Assembly: GCF_016820535.1 (NCBI RefSeq)
Contig: NZ_JADHDY010000015.1
Coordinates: 434-64,433 of the forward strand
DNA length: 64,000 bases
Reading direction: 5' to 3'
Source of the DNA: Sporosarcina beigongshangi
Lineage (GTDB): Bacteria > Actinomycetota > Actinomycetes > Actinomycetales > Micrococcaceae
Shown here: piece after piece, positions 36,061-44,438 of the stretch
Layout of the letters: each line of letters starts with the position of its first letter
How positions within the stretch are numbered: the stretch's first letter is position 1
Notes under the pieces: model-generated
Told to the model about the DNA's origin: nothing
Seen by the model: the letters and a program-made list of their open reading frames with translations, nothing else
Databases searched by the model: none
Made by a program: the position numbers and the translations under genes

Positions 36061-37656
36061 TCACATCCGGAAGACGCCGAAGCCCTCGGCGCCCTTGATC
36101 GGGGTGGTGGCGATGGCGGAGAGCGCCATTCCCAGCACGGTGCGGGTGTCGCGGGGGTCGATGATGCCGTCGTCGTACAGCTTGCCGGAGAGGAAGGTGG
36201 GCAGCGATTCGGCCTCGATTTGGGCCTCGACGGCGGCGCGCATCATGGCGTCGGCGTCCTCGTCGAAGTCGCGGCCCGTGGAGGCCGCGGCGGCCCGGCC
36301 CACGATCGACATGACGCCGGCCAGCTGCGCGGCGCCCATGACGGAGGAGCGGGCGGAGGGCCAGGAGAAGAGGAAGCGGGGGTCGAAGGCGCGCCCGCAC
36401 ATGCCGTAGTGGCCCGCCCCGAAGGAGGCGCCCATGAGGATGGAGAGGTGCGGGACGGTGGAGTTGGAGACGGCGTTGATCATCATGGAGCCGTGCTTGA
36501 TGATGCCGGCCTGCTCGTATTCCCTGCCCACCATGTAGCCGGTGGTGTTGTGCAGGAACAGCAGCGGTGTGTTGGCCTGGTTGGCGAGCTGGATGAACTG
36601 GGCCGCCTTTTGCGCCTCCTGCGAGAACAGCACGCCGCGGGCGTTGGCCAGGATGCCCACGGGGTGGCCGTGGATGCGGGCCCAGCCGGTGACCAGGGAG
36701 GTGCCGTAGAGGGCCTTGAACTCGTCGAAGTCGCTGCCGTCCACCACGCGGGCAATGACCTCGCGGGGGTCGAAGGGCACCTTCAGGTCGCTGGGGACGA
36801 TGCCCAGAAGCTCCTCCTCGTCGAATCGCGGCTCTTGTGTGGGCGCCGGCTTGGCACCCTTTTTAACCCAGTTGAGCCGGGCCACGATCCGGCGGCCGAT
36901 CCGCAGCGCGTCCATCTCGTCCTGCGCGTAGTAGTCGGCCAGGCCGGAGGTGCGGGCGTGCATGTCGGCACCGCCCAGGGACTCGTCGTCGGAGACCTCG
37001 CCCGTGGCCATCTTGACCAGCGGCGGCCCGGCCAGGAACACCTTGGAGCGTTCCTTGATCATGACGATGTGGTCGCTCATGCCCGGGATGTATGCACCTC
37101 CCGCGGTGGAGTTGCCGAACACGAGCGCGATGGTGGGGACGCCCGCGGCGGAGAGGCGGGTGAGGTCGCGGAACAGCTTGCCTCCGGGGATGAAGATTTC
37201 GCTCTGCGTGGGCAGGTCGGCGCCGCCGGACTCCACGAGCGAGATGACCGGCAGCCGGTTTTCGCGGGCAATGTCCAGGGCACGGAAGATCTTCTTGGTG
37301 GTGTAAGGGTTGGAGGTGCCGCCCTTGACGGTGGGTTCGTGCGCGATGATCATGCATTCCACGCCCTCCACCACGCCGATCCCCGTCACGGCGCTGGCAC
37401 CCACATGGAACGTGCTGCCCCAGGCTGCCAGCGGCGACAGCTCCAGGAACGGCGAGTCCCGGTCCACGAGCATCTCCACCCGCTCCCGGGCCAGCAGCTT
37501 GCCGCGCCTGCGGTGCCGGGCCACGGCCTTCTCGCCGCCGGCTTCCAGGACCTTGGCGTATTCGCCGTCCAGCTCGGCAAGTTTCTCCTCCATGGCTTTT
37601 TTGTTGGCCAGGAACTCCGCGCTGTGCGGGTCAATCGTGGTGCGCAATGCTGTCAC
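36061..37656 (-). CDS. Acyl-CoA carboxylase beta subunit (carboxyltransferase)
   Basis: This 531-aa subunit moves carboxyl from biotin to an acyl-CoA. It has the two crotonase-like halves: N-terminal (FGNSTAGGAYIPGMSDHIVMI, GPPLVKMATGEVSDDESLGG) and C-terminal (LFLHNTTGYMVGREYEQAGIIKHGSMM, then GASFGAGHYGMCGRAFDPRFLFSWP). The sequence type is that of methylcrotonyl/geranyl-CoA carboxylases rather than acetyl/propionyl ones. The GTG at 37656 has GGAGGA upstream and overlaps the AtuA-like stop. Chain-length preference cannot be read by eye. Confidence 0.93.
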   Translation of the reverse strand: MTALRTTIDPHSAEFLANKKAMEEKLAELDGEYAKVLEAGGEKAVARHRRRGKLLARERVEMLVDRDSPFLELSPLAAWGSTFHVGASAVTGIGVVEGVECMIIAHEPTVKGGTSNPYTTKKIFRALDIARENRLPVISLVESGGADLPTQSEIFIPGGKLFRDLTRLSAAGVPTIALVFGNSTAGGAYIPGMSDHIVMIKERSKVFLAGPPLVKMATGEVSDDESLGGADMHARTSGLADYYAQDEMDALRIGRRIVARLNWVKKGAKPAPTQEPRFDEEELLGIVPSDLKVPFDPREVIARVVDGSDFDEFKALYGTSLVTGWARIHGHPVGILANARGVLFSQEAQKAAQFIQLANQANTPLLFLHNTTGYMVGREYEQAGIIKHGSMMINAVSNSTVPHLSILMGASFGAGHYGMCGRAFDPRFLFSWPSARSSVMGAAQLAGVMSIVGRAAAASTGRDFDEDADAMMRAAVEAQIEAESLPTFLSGKLYDDGIIDPRDTRTVLGMALSAIATTPIKGAEGFGVFRM

Positions 37657-39356
37657 AGGAATTCCTCCGGTATGTCTAGGTGGCGGGCACGGAGCCATTC
37701 GCCCAGGGCCTTGGCCTGCGCGTCAAAGCGGGCGTTCGACGCCACGCCTTCACCCAGCAGGCCGCGGATGACAAAGTTCACGGCGTGGAGGTTCGGCAGC
37801 ACATGCCGTTCCATTTCCAGCGTTTCGGTCTCGGGCAGCAGTTCCCTGATTTTGTCCACCGTTAGGGTGTTGACGAGCCACGGCCAGGCGTCGGCCCGTT
37901 CAACCCACACGCCCACGTTCGCGTCGCCTCCCTTGTCACCGCTGCGCGCCGCCGCGATCCGCCCAAGCGGGGCACGAGCCGTCGGGCTTTGCATGTGGGG
38001 CGGCAGTTCCGGTTCCTCCACAGGGGCAAGTGCGACGGCGGATGGCACAGTTCCGCTGTGGGGCGGGACTTCCAGCGTGGTTCCGTCGGGCAGGACGACC
38101 AGGTGCGGGACGTCCCCGGCCGGGACCCAACCGGGGGTGTAGACGCCGTAGGGCGTGGCGTCGCCGGGCGGGGCGGTCAAGTGGAAGCCGGGGTAGCTGG
38201 CCAGGCCGATCTGCACGGCGGCGTTGGAGAAGGCGCGGCCCACCAGCTTGGCGTCCTGGCCGCGCGCCACGCAGTGCAGCATGGCGCTGGCTTCTTCTTC
38301 CGTGGCGGCGTCCCCGCGGTCTGTGCGGGCCAGGGTCCAGGCGGTGCCGTCGGGCACGGCGTCCTGGATTTGGTTCTGGATGAGCGCGGCCTTCTTCTCG
38401 ATGTCCAGGCCCGTGAGGACAAAGGTGACCTCGTTGCGGAAGCCGCCCAGGGCGTTGATGGAAACCTTCAGCGTGTCCGGCGGGGCCTCCCCTTTGATGC
38501 CGGAGAGGCGGACGCGGTCGGGGCCGTCGTCGTGCAGTTCAATCGAGTCCATGCGCAGCACGGCGTCGGGGCCGACGTAGCGGGCGCCGGTGATTTCGTA
38601 GACGAGCTGGGCCGTGACAGTGCCTTTCGTGACGGCGCCGCCGGTGCCGGGGTGCTTGGTGATGGTGCTGGAGCCGTCCGCCTCGATTTCCGCGATTGGG
38701 AAGCCGGGTCGGCGCATGTCCTTGATCGAGTCGAAGAAGGCGTAGTTGCCGCCCGTGGCCTGGGTGCCGCATTCAATGACGTGGCCGGCGGCCATGGCTC
38801 CGGCGATCTTGTCGTAGTCGGTTTCGGCCCAGCCGAAGTGGTGTGCGGCGGCGCCCACCACGAGCGAGGCGTCGGTGACGCGGCCGGTGACCACAATGTC
38901 CGCACCCGCCGCAAGGGCTGCGGCTATGCCCCAGCCGCCCAGGTAGGCATTGGCCGAGAGGGGTTTTCCGGCTTTGGTGGTGAGGCCCAGTTCCCCGGCG
39001 CGGCCGATGAGGTCGTCGCCGTGGACGTGGGCAATCTTGGCCGCCACGTTAAGCGTGGCAGCCAGTTCCTGCAGTTGGGCGGCCAGCCCTGCCGGGTTCA
39101 GGCCACCGGCGTTGACCACAATCTTGACGCCCTTGTCCATGGCAAGGGCCAGGCTGTCGCGCATCTCGGCGAGAAAGGTCTTGGCGTAGCCCGTTTCAGG
39201 GGCCTTGGCCCGGTCGCGGGCCAGGATAAGCATGGTCAGCTCTGCCAGGTAGTCGCCCGTGATGACGTCCACGGGACCGCCCTCCAGCATTTCCCTGAAG
39301 GCGCGGGCCCGGTCGCCGTAGAAGCCTGAGGCGTTGCCAACACGCAGCACGCTCAT
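37653..39356 (-). CDS. AtuA-family protein (acyclic terpene utilisation, DUF1446)
   Basis: This 567-aa cytoplasmic protein belongs to the AtuA family, found in citronellol/geraniol operons and next to branched acyl-CoA carboxylases; no reaction is known to me. The N-terminal 440 residues begin VLRVGNASGFYGDR and hold conserved polar blocks (GGWGIAAALAAGADIVVTGRVTDAS; ECGTQATGGNYAFFD). A smaller C-terminal domain begins near AARSGDKGGDANVGVW. The ATG overlaps the stop of the MDMPI-like gene (ATGA) and its own TGA overlaps the carboxylase start, so three proteins are translated in a chain. Confidence 0.9.
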   Translation of the reverse strand: MSVLRVGNASGFYGDRARAFREMLEGGPVDVITGDYLAELTMLILARDRAKAPETGYAKTFLAEMRDSLALAMDKGVKIVVNAGGLNPAGLAAQLQELAATLNVAAKIAHVHGDDLIGRAGELGLTTKAGKPLSANAYLGGWGIAAALAAGADIVVTGRVTDASLVVGAAAHHFGWAETDYDKIAGAMAAGHVIECGTQATGGNYAFFDSIKDMRRPGFPIAEIEADGSSTITKHPGTGGAVTKGTVTAQLVYEITGARYVGPDAVLRMDSIELHDDGPDRVRLSGIKGEAPPDTLKVSINALGGFRNEVTFVLTGLDIEKKAALIQNQIQDAVPDGTAWTLARTDRGDAATEEEASAMLHCVARGQDAKLVGRAFSNAAVQIGLASYPGFHLTAPPGDATPYGVYTPGWVPAGDVPHLVVLPDGTTLEVPPHSGTVPSAVALAPVEEPELPPHMQSPTARAPLGRIAAARSGDKGGDANVGVWVERADAWPWLVNTLTVDKIRELLPETETLEMERHVLPNLHAVNFVIRGLLGEGVASNARFDAQAKALGEWLRARHLDIPEEFL

Positions 39357-40189
39357 GCCTGCGCCTCGGAGGATGCGGCCGTCGCTGCACCCGTGGACTC
39401 CCCGGGCTTCCGCCCCTCCCCGGGAGGGCCGGCGAAGGCCTGCACAATGTCCAGCCACTTATCCGCATTCTTGCCCACGACTGTCAGAGAGAGCTCGTCG
39501 CGGTGCCGGCGCTGGGTGGCCAGCAGGGCAAAGTCTTCAGCCGTCCCGGCGACGCGCTCGGCTGCATCGTCCGGTCCCCACACCCAGATTTCCCCGGCCG
39601 GACCTTGCAGCTCCACGCGGAAATCGCCCTCTGGAAGGGACAGCTTGTGCAGCTTGAACGCAAAGTTCCGGGTCCGCACGGCCAGATGGGCAATGTGGCG
39701 CAGCCGTTCCGACGGCTCGCGGACAACGCCCAGGGCGTCGGCAACATCCTGCCCGTGGGCCCAGGTCTCCATGATGCGCGCCGTCGCCATGGAGGTGGGG
39801 CTCATGGGCGGGCCGAACCAGGGAAGCTTGGCACCCGGGGCAACCTCGCGCAGGGAAGCCGCCACCCGGCGTCGTCCATCCCTCCACCGTGAGAGCAGCT
39901 CCACCGGTGGCAGGGCTGCCAACTCGGCGGCGGCCCCGTCAATCGTGACGGCGCCGGACCCGAGTGCGGCGACCAGGGCGGTGAAGGCGGCGGCGTCCCC
40001 GTTGGCGGCTGCCGCGGCATCGATGACGACGGCGTCCGTCCAGGCCAGGTGGCCGATCTGGTGGGCGATGCTCCAGCCCGGCGCCGGCGTTGCCAGCGTC
40101 CAGTCCGCCGCGGGCAGCCCGGCCACGAGCGCATCCAGCGCCTGCGCCTCGGCCTCGTAGTCGGCAAGAACGTCCGCCACATCCACCAT
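39353..40189 (-). CDS. DinB/MDMPI-fold metal-binding protein (TIGR03084-like)
   Basis: This 278-aa protein has the helical DinB/mycothiol-dependent maleylpyruvate isomerase fold. The metal ligands appear as His in SIAHQIGHLAW and Glu...His in METWAHGQDVADALG. A C-terminal domain from about 185 on carries LQGPAGEIWVWG. Relatives use mycothiol or another thiol, but the reaction here is unknown. It is the first gene of the Atu/Liu-like operon, coupled to the AtuA-like gene. AAAGGAG stands before the ATG and a good promoter lies at 40229-40257. Confidence 0.86.
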   Translation of the reverse strand: MVDVADVLADYEAEAQALDALVAGLPAADWTLATPAPGWSIAHQIGHLAWTDAVVIDAAAAANGDAAAFTALVAALGSGAVTIDGAAAELAALPPVELLSRWRDGRRRVAASLREVAPGAKLPWFGPPMSPTSMATARIMETWAHGQDVADALGVVREPSERLRHIAHLAVRTRNFAFKLHKLSLPEGDFRVELQGPAGEIWVWGPDDAAERVAGTAEDFALLATQRRHRDELSLTVVGKNADKWLDIVQAFAGPPGEGRKPGESTGAATAASSEAQA

Positions 40190-40228
40190 GCTGAAACTCC
40201 TTTGTTACCCGGCAGTACATTTACCTCA

Positions 40229-40257
40229 AGTATGTGAGCCGCATCATAAAAAAGCAA
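40229..40257 (-). promoter_or_regulatory. Promoter of the Atu/Liu-like operon
   Basis: On the minus strand TTGCTT (40252-40257) and CATACT (40229-40234) are exactly 17 bp apart. Transcription would start some 35 nt before the MDMPI-like ATG. The -35 lies inside the 40252-40269 palindrome. Confidence 0.72.
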
Positions 40258-40269
40258 GCATGCTTGCTT
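40252..40269. promoter_or_regulatory. Perfect 18-bp palindrome, candidate TetR operator
   Basis: AAGCAAGCA and TGCTTGCTT abut at 40260/40261 and are perfect reverse complements. The site covers the -35 of the minus-strand operon and lies 28 bp before the TetR start, the classic place for a divergent autoregulator. Confidence 0.82.
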
Positions 40270-40297
40270 GTTTCCATTTCGTGCTACCGTCCCTGAT

Positions 40298-40909
40298 GTG
40301 AGTAGAACCGTGATTGAACCCCAGCAGGACCGCAGCCGTGCCACACGGGTGCGGCTGCTGGAAAGTGCTGTGGCGCTGCTGTCGGAGACCGGCTGGAACA
40401 ACACCACCGTCACCACCGTGGCCGCCCACGCGGGCGTGTCCCGGGGTGCCACCCAGCACCACTTCCCCACCCGCGACGATCTCTTCACGGCGGCGATTGA
40501 GCATATGACAGTGGCCCGCGTTGACGAAGCCAAGGCCACCCTCGCCGCCCACGGCGACGGCCCGGTGCCGGTGCGCGAGGTCCTGGAGTCCATTGTCGGC
40601 CTGTACACGGGCCCGCTTTTCCGGGCGGCGCTGCAGGTGTGGACCGCCGCCGCCGTGGACCCCGCCGTGCGCGAGCACGTCATTCCGCTGGAGCAGACCG
40701 TGGCGCGCGAGGCATTCCGGCTCGCCTCGACGCTTCTGGGCATCGACCGGGACAACCCCCGGCTGCGCGCCATTGTGGCCGCGACCCTGGACCTGGGCCG
40801 CGGGCTTGGCCTCGCCAACATCCTGACGGACGACGCCGGCCGCCGCACCTGGGTGCTCGACGCCTGGTGCGTGGAGCTGGAGGAGATCATCGCCGCCGAG
40901 TCCGTGTAG
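40298..40909 (+). CDS. TetR family transcriptional regulator, Atu/Liu-like operon
   Basis: This 203-aa regulator has a TetR helix-turn-helix (TTVTTVAAHAGVSRGATQHHFPTRDDLF) and a C-terminal domain with a conserved Arg/Thr-rich end. I place the start at the GTG 40298: no ribosome site is present, but TACCGT ends 7 nt upstream, the leaderless arrangement seen elsewhere in the window. The frame could open earlier (TTG at 40268), but that lies inside the palindrome. It most likely represses the divergent operon. Confidence 0.88.
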   Translation: MSRTVIEPQQDRSRATRVRLLESAVALLSETGWNNTTVTTVAAHAGVSRGATQHHFPTRDDLFTAAIEHMTVARVDEAKATLAAHGDGPVPVREVLESIVGLYTGPLFRAALQVWTAAAVDPAVREHVIPLEQTVAREAFRLASTLLGIDRDNPRLRAIVAATLDLGRGLGLANILTDDAGRRTWVLDAWCVELEEIIAAESV

Positions 40910-41064
40910 AAGCACCACCGCCATCCGCAGCATTTGCCCGTTGGCGACCGCCCAGGACCGGCCGGACTTTTCACAGCACCATCCCATGTTCCGGCTGTCG
41001 GCGCCGGATAGGATCAGGGCAGTGCCATTGGGGCATGCGGTGACAGAGGCGAAACGGACACACT

Positions 41065-42198
41065 ATGAGCGCAGCAACGACCAACCCCCAACAGGAACCG
41101 GGCACAGGATCCTCAGGGACCAAGGTGCTGATGAGTCTCATGGCAGCCGTCGTGGTCCTGATCGGCATCAGCCGCATTTCTTCCATTGTCGGGCCCGTGT
41201 TCCTGGCACTGGTCCTGACCATCTGCGTCCACCCTGTCAAGCAGCACCTCATGGCAAGGGGAGCGCCGCCGGTCCTGGCCGGCCTGGCCACCATCCTGTC
41301 CGTCTACGCCATGGTCGCAGCACTCGTCGCCTCCCTGTGGGTCTCCGCCATCGAGCTCACCCGGCTTCTTCCACAATTCACCCCCCAGATTGCCGAGCTC
41401 CGCTCGGACCTGCGCGGCTTCCTGCATGACACCCTCGGCATCGGGGACGATCAGGTGCGTGCCATTGTTGAATCCGTCGACCTCCGGGTTCTGCTCGACA
41501 CCGCCTACAACCTGCTAGGCAGCGCCATGAACATCGGCTCCGGACTCATTTTCCTGCTGCTGCTGGTCATGTTCATGGGCATTGACGCCACGTACTACCC
41601 GACGATCATGGCGGTCGTGAGGGAGAAGCGCGCGCCGGTGGTCGAGGCTTTGGCCAACTTCGCCAGGCTGTCCCGCTCTTTCATGGTCATGACCACCATT
41701 TTTGGCGCCATCGTCGCCGCGCTCAACTTCATCCTGCTGCTTGCCCTGGGCGTCCCCGGCGCCGGACTTTGGGCGTTATTGTCCTTTGTGTGCGGTTTCA
41801 TCCCGTTCATCGGCTTTTGGATTTCGCTGGTCCCTGCCGCCATCATGGCGCTGCTGGCAGGAGGGCTGCCCACCTTCATCGGTGTCGTGGCCTTCTACGG
41901 CGTCATCAATTCCCTGATTCAGTCGGTCATCCAGCCCAAGTTCGTCTCCGGCGCCGTCAACCTGAACATGACCTTGACGTTCCTCTCCGTCATTTTCTGG
42001 TCAGCCCTGCTTGGACCGTTGGGCGCCCTCATGGCCGTTCCGCTATCACTGTTCGCCCGGGCCGTCCTGGTCGACTCGCACCCGCAGTCCGCGTGGCTGA
42101 AACCGTTCATTGGCGACATCGGCGAATCCAAGGCCATGCTCGCAGCCCAGCGCGCACAAGCCAAGGCCGGGAAAGCTGCCGGGACCGCCAAGGGCTGA
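41065..42198 (+). CDS. AI-2E family transporter
   Basis: This 377-aa membrane protein has the AI-2E exporter layout: two N-terminal helices, a long cytosolic loop (about 85-150), then five or six helices including GSGLIFLLLLVMFMGIDATYY and the conserved GFIPFIGFWISLVPAA and PKFVSGAVNLNMTLTFLSVIFW. The family is named after autoinducer-2 export in E. coli, but members also carry Na+/H+ or other substrates, so the name is loose. It stands alone; the 155-bp gap upstream shows no clear promoter. Confidence 0.9.
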   Translation: MSAATTNPQQEPGTGSSGTKVLMSLMAAVVVLIGISRISSIVGPVFLALVLTICVHPVKQHLMARGAPPVLAGLATILSVYAMVAALVASLWVSAIELTRLLPQFTPQIAELRSDLRGFLHDTLGIGDDQVRAIVESVDLRVLLDTAYNLLGSAMNIGSGLIFLLLLVMFMGIDATYYPTIMAVVREKRAPVVEALANFARLSRSFMVMTTIFGAIVAALNFILLLALGVPGAGLWALLSFVCGFIPFIGFWISLVPAAIMALLAGGLPTFIGVVAFYGVINSLIQSVIQPKFVSGAVNLNMTLTFLSVIFWSALLGPLGALMAVPLSLFARAVLVDSHPQSAWLKPFIGDIGESKAMLAAQRAQAKAGKAAGTAKG

Positions 42199-42680
42199 CG
42201 CCCGCCGCCGTTTCACGGGCATCAGCTATTCCGGGCCCAATGCAGGCGCGCACCATCCGTTCTGAATAATTGAAGCCAGTCCGGAAATATGCCGATTGAA
42301 GAATCGGCCTCAACCCGCATTGAAAATAGCAGATCAGCCGAGAAAAATGCCGGATAATTATTAACCATGGTGTTTCAAGGTTCCCAGTTTGATTTCAAAA
42401 TACAGGGAGGCCTGTCGATTCACTGCGTGAATTACCCCTTTGAAACCAACGGCATGCGGGAGCCCCTGCATTCAACATAGAAAGCCGCATCGCGTTGGGC
42501 ACGCGTCACCCGTCACCATGCGCGCCTTGCCGCCCCAAATCTGAGCGGCACGTCTTCCGGCGACTTATAGCGGAAACTCTTGTGCACGGCCACCTGCACT
42601 CTTAGACTGTCAAACATATACCCAAGAAGACCAAATGACACCTAACATAAATGGTGCCTGAATATTGTCAGGAGCGCTCC
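42199..42680. other. AT-richer gap before the AbgT transporter, with hairpin and promoter
   Basis: These 482 bp are clearly less GC-rich than the flanks, especially 42260-42400. A 7-bp hairpin with a GAAG loop (42291-42308) may end the AI-2E transcript. Near the right end TTGTGC (42580-42585), 17 bp, TAGACT (42603-42608) is a fair promoter. A 37-codon open frame at 42367-42480 has no ribosome site, and I do not call it. Confidence 0.55.
42580..42608 (+). promoter_or_regulatory. Promoter of the AbgT-aminopeptidase unit
   Basis: TTGTGC and TAGACT with 17-bp spacing; a start near 42615 gives a leader of about 65 nt before the GTG at 42681. Confidence 0.55.
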
Positions 42681-44378
42681 GTGCCATCAGCTGGGGGAAA
42701 TAACGCGGCTAAGCCGAATAAGTCGGCCAAACCAAAAGATTCAAGTGGCAACCAGGAATCCGGCCGTTTTCTTAATGCAATTGAAAGCTTGGGCAACCGG
42801 ATACCCAACCCAACCATCATGTTTGTCTACCTGATAGGGCTTGTCGCGGTTCTGTCAGCCATTTTGTCATGGGCGAACGTCAAGGTCACCGACACGGTCA
42901 TGACGCCGGTCCCGACTGAACAACTCCAGCATCTCAACGATGCACTCGGCGGGACCCTCGTCCCCTTTGACACGTCCACCGGCCAGGCAGTCACGCTCCC
43001 CGACTATACGGTCAGTGAACAAACGTTTGCGGTACACAACCTGCTTTCGGCCGACGGCATCCAGGTCTTCTTCTCGTCGTTCGTGGACAACTTTGCGGCG
43101 TTCAGCGTCGTGGCAGTGGTCCTGGTCGCCATGGCTGGCGTGGGCGTTGCAGAGCATGCAGGATTGATGGCAGCCCTGATCCGAAAGGTCGTCAATGTCG
43201 CTCCGCGCTGGTCGCTTGCCTTCATTCTGATTTTTGTTGGCGTGCTGTCATCTGTTGCCTCCGACGCGGGATACCTGATCCTGATTCCCCTGTCCGCCGC
43301 TGCGTTTCTTTCCGTCGGCCGCCACCCGCTGGCCGGCATGGCGGCTGCCTTCGCCGGCGTCGGCGCCATCTTCGGTGTCAACTTGCTCATCACCCCGTCA
43401 GATTCCATGATTACGGAAATCACCAACGAAGCTCTGGGCAACATTGGTGCCGCACCCCTGTCCGTCACCGCCAACTTCTACTTCAGCATCGTGTGCTCCA
43501 TTGTCCTGACACTTGTGGCCGTACTGGTTACCGTGAAAGTCGTCGAACCTCGGCTGGGCACGTATGAGCTGTCCGATCCCCTCGCGGCAAACTCCGACGA
43601 TGAAGAAGTTGATACTGCTGCAGAAGCCCGCGGATTGCGGTTCGCCTTCTGGGCCTTCATTGTCGTTGTCATTGTCATCCTGGCCATTTCCCTTCCGCCC
43701 GGTGCACCCCTGCGCGACACGGAAACAGGCCAGCTGATCGGGGCCACCCCGTTCATGGCCAGCCTGATCTTCATCATCTCCCTTGCCTTCCTCGTCTGTG
43801 GAATCTTCTACGGCATGGGCGCCAAGACCCTGCGTGGCGGGGACGAGGTGGTTGGTGCGATCGCCAAGACATTTGGAAGCCTTGGCGGGCTGCTCATCAT
43901 GTTCCTCATGATCTCCCAGTTCATTGCCCTGTTCAACTGGACCAACCTGCCAACCATTGCCGCCGTTGAAGCAGCCCAACTCCTGGAACAGGCCGACATC
44001 CCGGCGGTTTTGCTGCTGATCGCCTTCATCCTGGTGATCTTCATTCTCGACATTATCCTTCCGGGCCTGGTTCCGAAGTGGGCCATCTTCGCCCCGATCT
44101 TCCTGCCGATCTTTGCATCGCTCGACGTGGCGCCCCAGACACTGCTGGCCGCCTACCGGGTGGGTGACTCGCCGATGAACGTGCTCACACCGCTCATGGT
44201 TTATATGCCGTTCATCGTCACCATCGCCCAGCGTTACAAGAAAGACGCCGGCATCGGTACGGTGATCGCCTTGATGATCCCCTACGCGCTGTGGATTCTG
44301 GTTGCCTGGATCGTGCTCTTCGCCGCCTGGTTTGCCTTGGGCATCCCCTGGGGTCCCGGCGCACCCGTCAGTATGTAA
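42681..44378 (+). CDS. AbgT family transporter
   Basis: This 565-aa membrane protein belongs to the AbgT family, whose members take up p-aminobenzoyl-glutamate or expel sulfonamides. About 11 helices can be seen, with the family blocks VGVAEHAGLMAALIRKVV, SSVASDAGYLILIPLSAAAF, GVNLLITPSDSMITEITNEA and FILDIILPGLVPKWAIFAPIF. The GTG at 42681 has AGGAG 7 nt upstream; an earlier ATG at 42651 lacks a site. An M17 aminopeptidase follows 60 bp later, which suggests uptake of a peptide-like compound followed by cleavage. Confidence 0.93.
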   Translation: MPSAGGNNAAKPNKSAKPKDSSGNQESGRFLNAIESLGNRIPNPTIMFVYLIGLVAVLSAILSWANVKVTDTVMTPVPTEQLQHLNDALGGTLVPFDTSTGQAVTLPDYTVSEQTFAVHNLLSADGIQVFFSSFVDNFAAFSVVAVVLVAMAGVGVAEHAGLMAALIRKVVNVAPRWSLAFILIFVGVLSSVASDAGYLILIPLSAAAFLSVGRHPLAGMAAAFAGVGAIFGVNLLITPSDSMITEITNEALGNIGAAPLSVTANFYFSIVCSIVLTLVAVLVTVKVVEPRLGTYELSDPLAANSDDEEVDTAAEARGLRFAFWAFIVVVIVILAISLPPGAPLRDTETGQLIGATPFMASLIFIISLAFLVCGIFYGMGAKTLRGGDEVVGAIAKTFGSLGGLLIMFLMISQFIALFNWTNLPTIAAVEAAQLLEQADIPAVLLLIAFILVIFILDIILPGLVPKWAIFAPIFLPIFASLDVAPQTLLAAYRVGDSPMNVLTPLMVYMPFIVTIAQRYKKDAGIGTVIALMIPYALWILVAWIVLFAAWFALGIPWGPGAPVSM

Positions 44379-44438
44379 TTCCGCATACCTGCAACCACGT
44401 GAAACCTACTTTACGAACGCTCTGAGAGGCTTGCCGAC

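Noticed and set aside
35968-38142. 724-codon plus-strand open frame
   Set aside because: Antisense shadow of the carboxylase subunits and the AtuA-like gene.
42367-42480. 37-codon open frame in the AT-richer gap before the AbgT gene
   Set aside because: No ribosome site, no recognisable sequence, and the length is unremarkable for a 482-bp gap.
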